Source: Methylovirgula ligni (GTDB lineage: Bacteria > Pseudomonadota > Alphaproteobacteria > Rhizobiales > Beijerinckiaceae). From it: DNA of 64,000 nt. The translations under genes were made by a program, and so were the position numbers. The notes under the pieces were generated by a model, which was not told the origin of the DNA, did not search any database, and worked only from the letters and a program-made list of their open reading frames with translations. The stretch covers positions 2,790,001-2,854,000 of the forward strand of contig NZ_CP025086.1 in the NCBI RefSeq assembly GCF_004135935.1, read 5' to 3'. Shown here piece by piece: positions 43,668-52,400 of the stretch. Each line of letters starts with the position of its first letter. Position 1 is the stretch's first letter.

Positions 43668-44707
43668 GCGCCGCCAAACGCTTTCGTTTCCTTGCCATCG
43701 TGCTGCTGGCCTTCGCCGTGGGCGGTATCCTCGGCGCGTTCTACCTCGTTCCGACACACGCCGACGACGACAGCGGCAACGACGACAATCCCAATCCGCC
43801 CGTCCGATTGACGATCCGCAACGGCGTGCCGACGCTCACCCTGACCAGCGAAGAACAGGAGAATGCCGGGATCATCGCCGCCAGGCTCGAACCGGCACCG
43901 CCGCAGATCGATATTCATGGCTTCGCGACGGTGCTCGATCCCGCCGGGCTTGCCGATCTCAACAATCAATATCGCGACGCCGAGGCGCAGGTCGATGTCG
44001 CCAAGGCGCGACTTGCCGCCTCTGAGGGCGCCTACCAGCGGGCGCAGATATTGCACAAGGATCAGCAGAACATCTCGACCGCGCAATTGCAGAGCGCCAA
44101 GAGTACTTACGACGTCGACACCAACACGCTTACCGCCGCACAGACCCATGCCGCCGCGGTCGTCATCAATGTGCGTCAGACCTGGGGCGGGGCGATCGCA
44201 ACGGCACTGGCGCGCGGCGACAGCGCCATTGCGGACCTGATTGAACGACACGCGTTTCTCGTGCGCGTCACCTTGCCCCCGGGCACCATCATCACGACGC
44301 CGCCGGCCATCGCCAGCGCGCTCTACGGACCGGCCGATGTGCGGCTCACGTACGTCTCGCTTGCGACCGCCGTAGATCCGAAGCTGCAAGGCATGAGCTA
44401 TCTCTACCGGACACCCGCGCAAAACCTGTTGCCCGGTCTGACGCTCGATGTCGCGCTTGCAGTGAAACCGGAGCAGGCAGGCTCGATCGTCCCGGATTCG
44501 GCCGTCGTCTGGCTTGAGGGCAAGCCCTGGATCTATATCCGCACGCAGCCGACGATCTTCATCCGCAAGCAGATCGATCCTACCCGCGCCGCGCCGCGCA
44601 ATGGCTATGTCGTCAGCGGCCTCGCGCCCGACGCGCGGGTCGTTATCCGCGGCACACAAATGCTGCTGTCGGAGGAATTCCGCGCCTCGGTGCCGGTCGA
44701 GGATTGA
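43664..44707 (+). CDS. RND periplasmic adaptor (membrane-fusion protein)
   Basis: 347 residues. One N-terminal membrane helix (FLAIVLLAFAVGGILGAFYLV) is followed by an acidic segment DDDSGNDDNPNPP. The hairpin and lipoyl region is at about 85-180 (QYRDAEAQVDVAKARLAASEGAYQRAQIL), then beta-barrel domains. It links the inner-membrane pump to the outer-membrane channel. The classical lipoyl half-motifs are weak. Four-base overlaps on both sides tie it tightly into the operon. Confidence 0.88.
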   Translation: MSAAKRFRFLAIVLLAFAVGGILGAFYLVPTHADDDSGNDDNPNPPVRLTIRNGVPTLTLTSEEQENAGIIAARLEPAPPQIDIHGFATVLDPAGLADLNNQYRDAEAQVDVAKARLAASEGAYQRAQILHKDQQNISTAQLQSAKSTYDVDTNTLTAAQTHAAAVVINVRQTWGGAIATALARGDSAIADLIERHAFLVRVTLPPGTIITTPPAIASALYGPADVRLTYVSLATAVDPKLQGMSYLYRTPAQNLLPGLTLDVALAVKPEQAGSIVPDSAVVWLEGKPWIYIRTQPTIFIRKQIDPTRAAPRNGYVVSGLAPDARVVIRGTQMLLSEEFRASVPVED

Positions 44708-47700
44708 TGATGCATATTGCCGGCTTGCAGGCCTCGATCATTCGCTTTGCGCTGCGCTTTCGCGGCATCATCGTCGTGCTTGCCTGCCTGCTCGTCGCCT
44801 ATGGCATCTACGTCCTCGACCACGCGAGCTACGACGCTTTTCCAGAATTCGCTCCGCCGCAGGTTGATATCCAGACCGAGGCACCAGGCTTTGCTGCCGA
44901 ACAGGTCGAGACGCTGGTGACGCGGCCAATCGAGACTGCAATCGACGGCATCGCCAATCTGCAACGGACGGAATCCAGCTCGATCCAGGGCCTCTCGGAC
45001 ATCAAGGTCTATTTCGCACTCAACACCGACCTCTATCGCGACCGCCAGCAGGTCGCTGAGCGGCTCGCGACGCTTGCCAGCCAATTGCCGGTCGGCGTCC
45101 AGGCACCGACCATGATCCCGTTGACGTCGTCAGGCGCGACGATCCTTGTCATCGGCATCACCTCCGATAAGCAATCGCTGATGAAGCTGCGCACGATCGC
45201 CAAATGGACGATCCGGCCGAGCTTGCTGTCGGTGCCGGGCGTGGCCGGCGCAGAAGTATTTGGCGGCGAGGAAAAATCGACGCAAATCCTCGTTCATCCC
45301 GATCGGCTGATCCGCTACGGCCTCGGCTTGGACGATGTGCTGGCGGCGGCGCGGCGCGCGACCGGCGTCGGCGGCGCCGGCTTCATCACCACGCCGAACC
45401 AGCGCATTACCTTGCAGACCGATACGCAGCGGCTCACGGCGGACGATATCGCCCGCACGACCGTCCTCACGCCCAACGGCGGTCGCGTCGCGCTGGGTGA
45501 TGTCGCCGACGTCATCGAGGCGCCGGAACCTTCGATTGGCGCTGCCGCCATCATGGGCCAGCCCGGCGTCGTGATGAATATCGATGAACAATACGGCGCC
45601 AACACGCTCGAAGTAACGAAAGCGATCGAGGCGGCGCTCGCGGATCTGGACCCAAGTCTCAAGGCGCAGGGCGTGACGCTCCACGGCGGCTTGTTCCGGC
45701 CGGCGAACTTCATCACCGCCGCGACCAACAATCTGCGCTCCTCGCTGCTCGTCGGCGGTGTGCTTGTGGTCGTCGTGCTGATCCTGTTCCTGTTCGATCT
45801 GCGCGCAGCGGCGATCTGCTGTTCTGCGATTCCGATCTCGCTGCTCGCTGCGATCATCGTGCTGCAGCAATCGGGCATCACGCTCAATACGATGACGCTC
45901 GGCGGGCTCGCCATCGCGCTCGGCGAGGTCGTTGACGATGCGGTGATCGGCATCGAGAACATCACCCGGCGACTACGCGAGAACCAGCTTCTGCCAAAGC
46001 CACGGCCTGCCGCGCGGGTGGTGCTCGAAGCGACCTTTGAGGTGCGCAGCGCCGTCGTCTATGCGACCTTCGCGGTGCTGCTCGTCTTCCTGCCGGTCGT
46101 CACGCTTTCAGGCGTTGCCGGGCGTCTCTTCGCGCCGCTGGGTCTCACCTATATCTACGCGGTTCTCGCCTCGCTGATCGTGGCGCTCACCGTGACGCCG
46201 GCGCTCTCGCTGCTGTTCCTGCCGCGCCACGCCAAAGCGCATGTGCCGCCGGTCGTCAAATGGACTCGGGGGCGTTACGAAAGCGTGTTGCGTCTCATCG
46301 TCGGCGCGCCGCGGTTCGCAATCCTCATCGCAGCCTTGCTGACAGCTGGCGGCATCGCTCTGCTGCCGCTCTTCGGCGAGACTTTCCTGCCTGATCTGCA
46401 GGAAGGCCATTTCATCGTTCACATGACCTCGATGCCCGGCACGTCCACGGCGGAGGGTTTGCGCATGGGCGCGCGGATCGCCGAGGCGATGATGAAACTG
46501 CCGATCGTGAAGACCGTCGCGCAGCGCGTCGGCCGCGTCGAGCAGGCGGCCGCTGGCGACACGCACGGCACGCACCAGAGCGAATTCGAGGTCGAGCTCA
46601 ACCCGATCTCCGGAAAAGCGGCAATGAACGCCAAAGAGGCCTTGCTGGCCCCTCTGCTCGACTTCCCCGGCGTCAACATCTCCGCCAATACCTTCTTGAC
46701 CGAGCGCGTCAACGAGACGTTTTCCGGCTATTCGACGCCAGTGGCGGTAAATGTCTACGGCAGCGATCTCGGCATCATCAACGACACGGCCGAGCGTGTC
46801 GCCGCCGTGCTGCGCACAGTGCCCGGTGCGGCTTCAGTTGAAATGGAAGCGCCGCTCGGCCTGCCGCAGGTCTCGATCCGGCTGCGTTCGGAAGATCTCC
46901 GCCGCTTCGGCATCCCGCCGGCGAATGTTCTCGATGTTGTGCGGACCGCCTATCAGGGCGATCTCGTCGGCCAGACTTATGAGGCCGACCGCGTCTTCGA
47001 TGTTGTCGTACGGCTTGCCGAGCAGCGCGAAGGCGATGTCATGGGCATTGGCAATCTGCCGCTCCGCGCGCCGGATGGAACTTACGTGCGGCTTTCGCAA
47101 GTGGCGGACATCGTGCCGACTTCGGGCCTCTATCTGATCGAGCATCATGACGCCCGGCGTCTGCAATCCATAACTCTGGATGTGCAGGGCCGTGACCCGG
47201 CGTCGTTCGTGAACGATGCCCGCGCCATGCTTGCCGCCAAGATCAAACTGCCGCCGGATACTTATGTCGTCTTCACCGGCGCGGCGGAGGGTCAAGCCCA
47301 GGCACAGCAGGATTTGACGCTTAAATCGGCCTTCGCTGGCATCGGCATCGTCCTGCTTCTGTCAATCGTCACCCGCAACTGGCGAAATCTGCTCGTCACC
47401 CTGGCGAACCTGCCGTTCGCGCTCGTCGGCGGCGTAGTGGCGGTGTTTTTCTCGGGCGCGGTGCTTTCGCTCGGCTCGCTGGTCGGCTTCGTCACCCTGT
47501 TCGGCATTACGCTGCGCAATTCGATGATGATGATCTCGCATTACGAGCATCTGGTCTCGGTCGATGCGCAGACCTGGGACAAGGAGACCGCGATCCGCGG
47601 CGCCGGCGACCGGCTTGCCGCCGTGCTGATGACGTCGCTGGTGACGGGACTCGGACTTCTGCCTCTGGCGATCGGCATGAACACGCCGGGCCGCGAAATC

Positions 47701-47868
47701 GAAGGGCCGATGGCGCTCGTCATCCTCGGCGGCCTTTTCACCTCGACGGCGCTCAACCTTTTCATCCTGCCGCCGCTGTCGCTGCGCTACGGCCGCTTCG
47801 TCGGCACGCCGACGGATGAATTGGCGGATGCACCAGCTCGGACCGAGCCAGCGCCCACAGCCCCGTAA
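44704..47868 (+). CDS. RND efflux pump, CusA/CzcA (heavy-metal) family
   Basis: 1054 residues with 12 helices in the usual 1+5+1+5 pattern. It opens with RFRGIIVVLACLLVAYGIYV and has the porter domain PEFAPPQVDIQTEAPGF. Helix 4 carries LAIALGEVVDDAVIGIENIT, where acidic residues relay protons. This resembles HME-RND proteins whose metal is not known, rather than classic CzcA (DFG...DGA...VEN) or CusA. No regulator or metal-binding chaperone gene is adjacent, so the substrate is undetermined. Confidence 0.92.
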   Translation: MMMHIAGLQASIIRFALRFRGIIVVLACLLVAYGIYVLDHASYDAFPEFAPPQVDIQTEAPGFAAEQVETLVTRPIETAIDGIANLQRTESSSIQGLSDIKVYFALNTDLYRDRQQVAERLATLASQLPVGVQAPTMIPLTSSGATILVIGITSDKQSLMKLRTIAKWTIRPSLLSVPGVAGAEVFGGEEKSTQILVHPDRLIRYGLGLDDVLAAARRATGVGGAGFITTPNQRITLQTDTQRLTADDIARTTVLTPNGGRVALGDVADVIEAPEPSIGAAAIMGQPGVVMNIDEQYGANTLEVTKAIEAALADLDPSLKAQGVTLHGGLFRPANFITAATNNLRSSLLVGGVLVVVVLILFLFDLRAAAICCSAIPISLLAAIIVLQQSGITLNTMTLGGLAIALGEVVDDAVIGIENITRRLRENQLLPKPRPAARVVLEATFEVRSAVVYATFAVLLVFLPVVTLSGVAGRLFAPLGLTYIYAVLASLIVALTVTPALSLLFLPRHAKAHVPPVVKWTRGRYESVLRLIVGAPRFAILIAALLTAGGIALLPLFGETFLPDLQEGHFIVHMTSMPGTSTAEGLRMGARIAEAMMKLPIVKTVAQRVGRVEQAAAGDTHGTHQSEFEVELNPISGKAAMNAKEALLAPLLDFPGVNISANTFLTERVNETFSGYSTPVAVNVYGSDLGIINDTAERVAAVLRTVPGAASVEMEAPLGLPQVSIRLRSEDLRRFGIPPANVLDVVRTAYQGDLVGQTYEADRVFDVVVRLAEQREGDVMGIGNLPLRAPDGTYVRLSQVADIVPTSGLYLIEHHDARRLQSITLDVQGRDPASFVNDARAMLAAKIKLPPDTYVVFTGAAEGQAQAQQDLTLKSAFAGIGIVLLLSIVTRNWRNLLVTLANLPFALVGGVVAVFFSGAVLSLGSLVGFVTLFGITLRNSMMMISHYEHLVSVDAQTWDKETAIRGAGDRLAAVLMTSLVTGLGLLPLAIGMNTPGREIEGPMALVILGGLFTSTALNLFILPPLSLRYGRFVGTPTDELADAPARTEPAPTAP

Positions 47869-47903
47869 TCTCAGGTGCCGCTCCGGTTACCCCATTTCGC
47901 CAG

Positions 47904-48884
47904 CTAGCGCGCGGCGACTTCAGGATTGCGGAAATATTCCGCCTCCGGCAGCTCGCCTTCAAGCAGCCGCGTGACGTTCTCGACCGCGAGAGGGATGAAA
48001 GCGGCGCGCGCCTCCACCGTCTGCGCGATCATGTGCGGCGTCAGGATGGCGTTCGGCAAATCACGCAGCGGGCTTGTCGGCGACAGCGGCTCCTTGTCGA
48101 AGACATCCAAAGCGATCCTGGCGAAGCGGCCATCCCGCGCGGCCTCGTAGAGCGCCGTCTCGTCGATAACGCCGCCGCGCGCGGTGTTGACGAGGATCGC
48201 CCCGCGCTTCACCAGCTTCAGGTTTTCGTGGTTGAGCAGGTGATAAGTCTCATGGCTCAGCCCAACATGCAGCGAGATAACGTCGCTCGTCGAAAGCAGC
48301 GTCGCAAGATCGACGGCCTGGACATGCGGGTCAGTGATCGCGGCGCGATCATAGGCGACGATCTCGCCACCCCAGGGCGCCAGCAGATGCGCAACGCGGC
48401 TGCCGATGCCGCCGAAGCCGACGAGGCCGATTCTTTTTCCGTACAACATATGGGCGATCGGAAGCTGCGGCCGCCGGCGATTTTCGCGCAGGACCTTCTC
48501 GGCCCCGTGCAGATCGTAGAGAGCGGCGAGCATGAAAAGGACTGTCGCCTCGGCCACGCTGAACGTGTTCTCCTCCGCGTGTCCGTTCGCCACAACAATG
48601 CCGAGCTGTGTCGCCGCCGCTTCGTCGAAGCCTTCCGTTCCCGTCCAGGGACAGGCGATCGCACGCAGCCGCGGGGACGAAGCCAGCAGATCGCGCGTGC
48701 AGGGAAAACCGCCGTAGGTCAGGAACACATCGGACGATCGCCACGGCTCGCTTTTGACGTCGAGATCGCTGGCGTGCCGAAAATGTGTCACCCCCGCGAC
48801 GCGCAGCTTCAAGGCGGCTTCGATCTCCTCGAACAACTGCAGCGTGGAGGGCTCACTGAGCAGCAGGACATGGCCGGAAATCAT
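47904..48884 (-). CDS. D-isomer-specific 2-hydroxyacid dehydrogenase
   Basis: 326 residues from ATG 48884; the frame is open further upstream but overlaps accC. The NAD-binding motif is GKRIGLVGFGGIGSRVA, with RGAILVNTARGGVIDE (active-site Arg), the Glu in DVFDKEPL, and the catalytic His in LTPHMIA. The fold is that of phosphoglycerate dehydrogenase/glyoxylate reductase relatives. It starts 25 nt downstream of accC in the same direction, so it is probably co-transcribed with the fatty-acid genes. Substrate unknown. Confidence 0.9.
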   Translation of the reverse strand: MISGHVLLLSEPSTLQLFEEIEAALKLRVAGVTHFRHASDLDVKSEPWRSSDVFLTYGGFPCTRDLLASSPRLRAIACPWTGTEGFDEAAATQLGIVVANGHAEENTFSVAEATVLFMLAALYDLHGAEKVLRENRRRPQLPIAHMLYGKRIGLVGFGGIGSRVAHLLAPWGGEIVAYDRAAITDPHVQAVDLATLLSTSDVISLHVGLSHETYHLLNHENLKLVKRGAILVNTARGGVIDETALYEAARDGRFARIALDVFDKEPLSPTSPLRDLPNAILTPHMIAQTVEARAAFIPLAVENVTRLLEGELPEAEYFRNPEVAAR

Positions 48885-48909
48885 CTTCTGCCCCCGAGGA
48901 ATTCCCGGA

Positions 48910-50262
48910 TCATGCCCCGTCCTTGGCGCCCTTCTCAAGATAATGTTCGAGCCAGTGGATGTCGTAGACACCATTCTGGATATCGGGATTGCGCACAAGA
49001 TCGCGGAATAGGGGAATCGTCGTCTCGATCCCATCGACGATGAACTCGTCCAGCGCACGCCGCAGCCGCAACAGCGCCTCGTCGCGAGTGCGGCCGTGCA
49101 CGATCAGTTTGCCGATGAGCGAATCGTAATAGGGCGGAATCGTATAGCCGGCATAAGCGGCTGAATCGACGCGCACGCCAAGGCCGCCCGGCGGATGATA
49201 ATAGGCGATCTTGCCGGGCGAGGGCCGAAAGGTCTTCGGATCTTCGGCATTGATCCGGCATTCGATCGCATGGCCCGAGAGCACGACATCGCTCTGCAAA
49301 ATGCCGAGCGCCGACCCGGCGGCGATTTTGATCTGCTCATTGACGAGATCGAGGCCGGTCACCATCTCGGTCACCGGATGCTCGACCTGGATGCGGGTAT
49401 TCATCTCGATGAAATAGAATTTGCCGTCGTCGTAGAGAAACTCGATGGTGCCGGCGCTCTTGTAGTTCATCTCGCGCATGGCATTGGCGCAGACCTCGCC
49501 GATCTCAAGGCGCTGCGCCAGATTGAGCGCGGGCGAGGGGCTTTCCTCGAACACTTTCTGATGGCGGCGCTGCAACGAGCAATCGCGCTCGCCGAGATGG
49601 ATCGCGTGGCCCTGGCCGTCGCCGAGCACCTGCACTTCGATATGGCGCGGATTGTCGAGAAATTTTTCAAGATAGACGGCATCGTCGCCGAAGGCGGCCT
49701 TGGCCTCGCTGCGCGCCATGCCGAGCGCGGCAGCAAGTTCCTCCGCCGAGCGTGCTACCTTCATGCCCCGGCCGCCGCCGCCGGCCGAAGCCTTGACGAT
49801 GACGGGATAGCCGATCTCCTTGGCGATCCGCAGCGCCTCGTCGGCATCGACAGCGCCATCGGACCCGGGCACGCAGGGGATGCCGAGCTTCCTGGCGGTG
49901 CGCTTGGCTTCGATCTTGTCGCCCATCAGCCGGATGTGCTCGGCGCTCGGACCGATGAATTCGATTTGATGCTCGGCGAGGATCTCGGCAAAGCGCGCGT
50001 TCTCGGCGAGAAAGCCGTAGCCCGGATGCACCGCCTCGGCGCCGGTGATCTCGCAAGCCGAGAGCAGGGCCGGGATATTCAGATAGGATTCGCGCGCCTG
50101 CGGCGGCCCGATGCAGACGGATTCGTCCGCGAGCTTGACGTGCATCGCCTCGGAATCCGCAGTCGAATGAACCGCGACAGTGGCGATGCCGAGTTCCTTC
50201 GCCGCGCGGAGAATGCGCAGCGCGATCTCGCCGCGATTAGCAATCAGAATCTTGTCAAACAT
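48910..50262 (-). CDS. accC: Acetyl-CoA carboxylase, biotin carboxylase subunit
   Basis: 450 residues, standard length. Seen: [20 protein letters not shown], the ATP-grasp Gly loop [33 protein letters not shown] and [20 protein letters not shown]. It carboxylates biotin on AccB at the expense of ATP, the first half of malonyl-CoA synthesis. It follows accB by 19 nt. Confidence 0.98.
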   Translation of the reverse strand: MFDKILIANRGEIALRILRAAKELGIATVAVHSTADSEAMHVKLADESVCIGPPQARESYLNIPALLSACEITGAEAVHPGYGFLAENARFAEILAEHQIEFIGPSAEHIRLMGDKIEAKRTARKLGIPCVPGSDGAVDADEALRIAKEIGYPVIVKASAGGGGRGMKVARSAEELAAALGMARSEAKAAFGDDAVYLEKFLDNPRHIEVQVLGDGQGHAIHLGERDCSLQRRHQKVFEESPSPALNLAQRLEIGEVCANAMREMNYKSAGTIEFLYDDGKFYFIEMNTRIQVEHPVTEMVTGLDLVNEQIKIAAGSALGILQSDVVLSGHAIECRINAEDPKTFRPSPGKIAYYHPPGGLGVRVDSAAYAGYTIPPYYDSLIGKLIVHGRTRDEALLRLRRALDEFIVDGIETTIPLFRDLVRNPDIQNGVYDIHWLEHYLEKGAKDGA

Positions 50263-50281
50263 GCGCGCTCATCTGCAGCCC

Positions 50282-50773
50282 TCACTCGACGACGATGAGG
50301 GGCTGGCCGAACTCGACGGGCTGGCCATCTTCGACCAGGATCGACGTCACGATGCCAGCCTGCGGCGCGACGATCTCGTTGAAGGTCTTCATCGCCTCGA
50401 TGAGGAGCAGCTTGTCGCCGACCTTCACATGCGCGCCGATCGTGACGAAAGGCGGCGTTTCTGGCGAAGGGCGCAGATAGGCGGTGCCGACCATCGGCGA
50501 TTTGACGGCACTCGCCGCAACGAGCGCCTGCCGCACGCCCTCATTCGCCGGCGCGGCCGCGGCGGCCTGCTGCTGGACGGGCAGGGGCGGAATCGCGACG
50601 CTGGCCGGCGTCACCGCATTGGCGCTCTGGCGCTTGACCTTGATCTTCAGTTCGCCCTGCGCGACCTCGATCTCGCTGAGATCGAGCCGGTTGGCGATTT
50701 CGCCCAGCGTCTCGACGAGATGCGGATCGATGGGGGTGGGCGCGGCTGGCGGCGCCGGTTTTTTCTCTGTCAT
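50282..50773 (-). CDS. accB: Biotin carboxyl carrier protein
   Basis: 163 residues. An N-terminal helical region (LVETLGEIANRLDLSEIEVA) and an Ala/Pro linker lead to the biotinyl domain, with the lysine in LLIEAMKTFNEIVAP and the protruding-thumb segment SPMVGTAYLRPSPETPPF. It carries carboxybiotin between AccC and AccAD. It lies 3 nt downstream of aroQ and upstream of accC. Confidence 0.97.
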   Translation of the reverse strand: MTEKKPAPPAAPTPIDPHLVETLGEIANRLDLSEIEVAQGELKIKVKRQSANAVTPASVAIPPLPVQQQAAAAAPANEGVRQALVAASAVKSPMVGTAYLRPSPETPPFVTIGAHVKVGDKLLLIEAMKTFNEIVAPQAGIVTSILVEDGQPVEFGQPLIVVE

Positions 50774-50776
50774 TCG

Positions 50777-51226
50777 TTAACTCTCGCCAGTCACAGGGGC
50801 GAATAAAAGGGCTTGCAGCGCCAGGTCGTAAGACCTCGAACCAAATCCGACAATCACGCCGCGCGCCGCCGCCGACAGGCGGGAATGATGGCGGAACTGT
50901 TCACGGGCGTGGATATTCGACAGATGCACCTCGATGACATGGGCGTTCGACCCCTTGATGGCATCGAGAATGGCAATGGAGGTGTGGCTGTAGGCGCCGG
51001 CGTTGAGAATGACCGGCTCCCCGGCGCGGCCCGCCTCCTGAATCCAGGTGACGAGATCGCCTTCCTGATTCGACTGGCGGAAGGTGACGCGCACATTGAA
51101 CTTGCCCGCCGCCGCGACGAGGCGCGTCTCGATATCGGCGAGCGTCTCGCGGCCGTAGACTTCCGGCTCGCGCGTGCCCAACAGATTGAGATTGGGTCCA
51201 TTGAGGACGTGAACGGCCTTGATCAT
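50777..51226 (-). CDS. aroQ: 3-dehydroquinate dehydratase, type II
   Basis: 149 residues. Seen: VLNGPNLNLLGTREPEVYG (catalytic Tyr), the catalytic base region QSNQEGDLVTWIQ, NAGAYSHTSIAILDAI and VHLSNIHAREQFRHHS. It removes water from 3-dehydroquinate in the shikimate pathway. First gene of the aroQ-accB-accC unit, an arrangement common in alpha- and gammaproteobacteria. Confidence 0.97.
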   Translation of the reverse strand: MIKAVHVLNGPNLNLLGTREPEVYGRETLADIETRLVAAAGKFNVRVTFRQSNQEGDLVTWIQEAGRAGEPVILNAGAYSHTSIAILDAIKGSNAHVIEVHLSNIHAREQFRHHSRLSAAARGVIVGFGSRSYDLALQALLFAPVTGES

Positions 51227-51349
51227 CCGGCTTTTGATGTGAGGGGCTTGCGTTTCGAGCTTCCTTAACCGGCTTCCCGCGGCAAAGGAAGCCCACGCAA
51301 GCCCGCCGGTGGCCGGCTTACCCGGGGAATTTTATATGAGGCGAACAGG

Positions 51350-52150
51350 TCAGGAACAAACCGTCTTGCCGCACTTGCGGACATTGTTGACCTTGCCCTG
51401 GAGATCCTCGAATCCGACCGCGCCATCCACGACCGCATCGCCGACGACATAGGACGGCGTACCCTGGATCTGCAGCAGGCGGCCGAATTTGAACGATTCC
51501 TCGAGGCCGGCCTTGGCCGACGGCGCCTGCGCGTCGCGGGCGAGCCGGGGCATGTCAGCACCCATTTCCTGCGCCAGATCGACCGCCTGCTCCTTGCCGA
51601 CGAGACCGTGCAGGCCCAAAAGCCGCTGGTGATATTCCCAGAACTTTTCGCCCTTGAACTGGTCGCGCACGCTCGCGGCGATCGTCGCCGCATCGATGGA
51701 GGCATCCGAGAGAACCGGGAAATCACGCAGGATGACGCGCAGATCAGGATTTTCTTTTATGAGGCGGGCAAGGTCCGGCAACATTTTTTTGCAATAGCCG
51801 CAGTTATAATCAAAAAATTCTACCAGCGTGATTTTGCCCTGGGGATTGCCGACGATGGCTTCGTTCGGCGAACTGTAGAGCGGTCCCTGCACATCGCTCA
51901 GGCTTTTGGCGCGCGCCGCGGCCTCGGACGCTTTTTCGCGATTCGTAAGTTCCTCGAAAGCCTGTTGAACGATCTCCGGATTCTTTAGGATGTAGGCTTT
52001 CACGATCGATTCGATCTCGCCCTTTTGCGCGTCGGAGAATTCCGCGGCGTTGACCGGGGCGCCGCCGGCGAGGGCGGCCGCCATCGCGATCGCCAGGCAA
52101 GCGGCCAGGCTGCCCGCCAAGCCTCGTCCCAATGCGAGAAAACCAAGCAT
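51350..52150 (-). CDS. DsbA-family periplasmic thiol:disulfide oxidoreductase
   Basis: 266 residues from ATG 52150, chosen because AAGGAG lies 7 nt upstream. The signal peptide ends near PVNAA. An N-terminal helical segment (FSDAQKGEIESIVKAYILKNPEIVQQ) precedes the thioredoxin fold with the CxxC active site in DYNCGYCKKM. A cis-Pro region is present in GTPSYVVGD. The layout is that of Com1/DsbA-like proteins. It introduces or isomerises disulfides in exported proteins. A second Cys pair sits at the extreme C-terminus (KCGKTVC). Confidence 0.9.
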   Translation of the reverse strand: MLGFLALGRGLAGSLAACLAIAMAAALAGGAPVNAAEFSDAQKGEIESIVKAYILKNPEIVQQAFEELTNREKASEAAARAKSLSDVQGPLYSSPNEAIVGNPQGKITLVEFFDYNCGYCKKMLPDLARLIKENPDLRVILRDFPVLSDASIDAATIAASVRDQFKGEKFWEYHQRLLGLHGLVGKEQAVDLAQEMGADMPRLARDAQAPSAKAGLEESFKFGRLLQIQGTPSYVVGDAVVDGAVGFEDLQGKVNNVRKCGKTVCS

Positions 52151-52400
52151 TTTCATTCTCCTTGCGAATTCGGTCTCAGGACCTGCGCCGATCTTGCGGC
52201 GGATCAAGCCTCGAAATGACCTGAGAGATTATTTTCATCGCTTATCGCCCAAGGCGGCGCGGCTTTCAATCGCCCACTGTGCCTTGCGTATCACACTTAC
52301 GAATTGGAGATGCGGTATTAGGTGAGAAGCGTTCCATATTCAGCCTGCGTTCATTGAGATTCGCCCACGCCTGAAGCAGCGAATTTTACCCTGTGTTATC

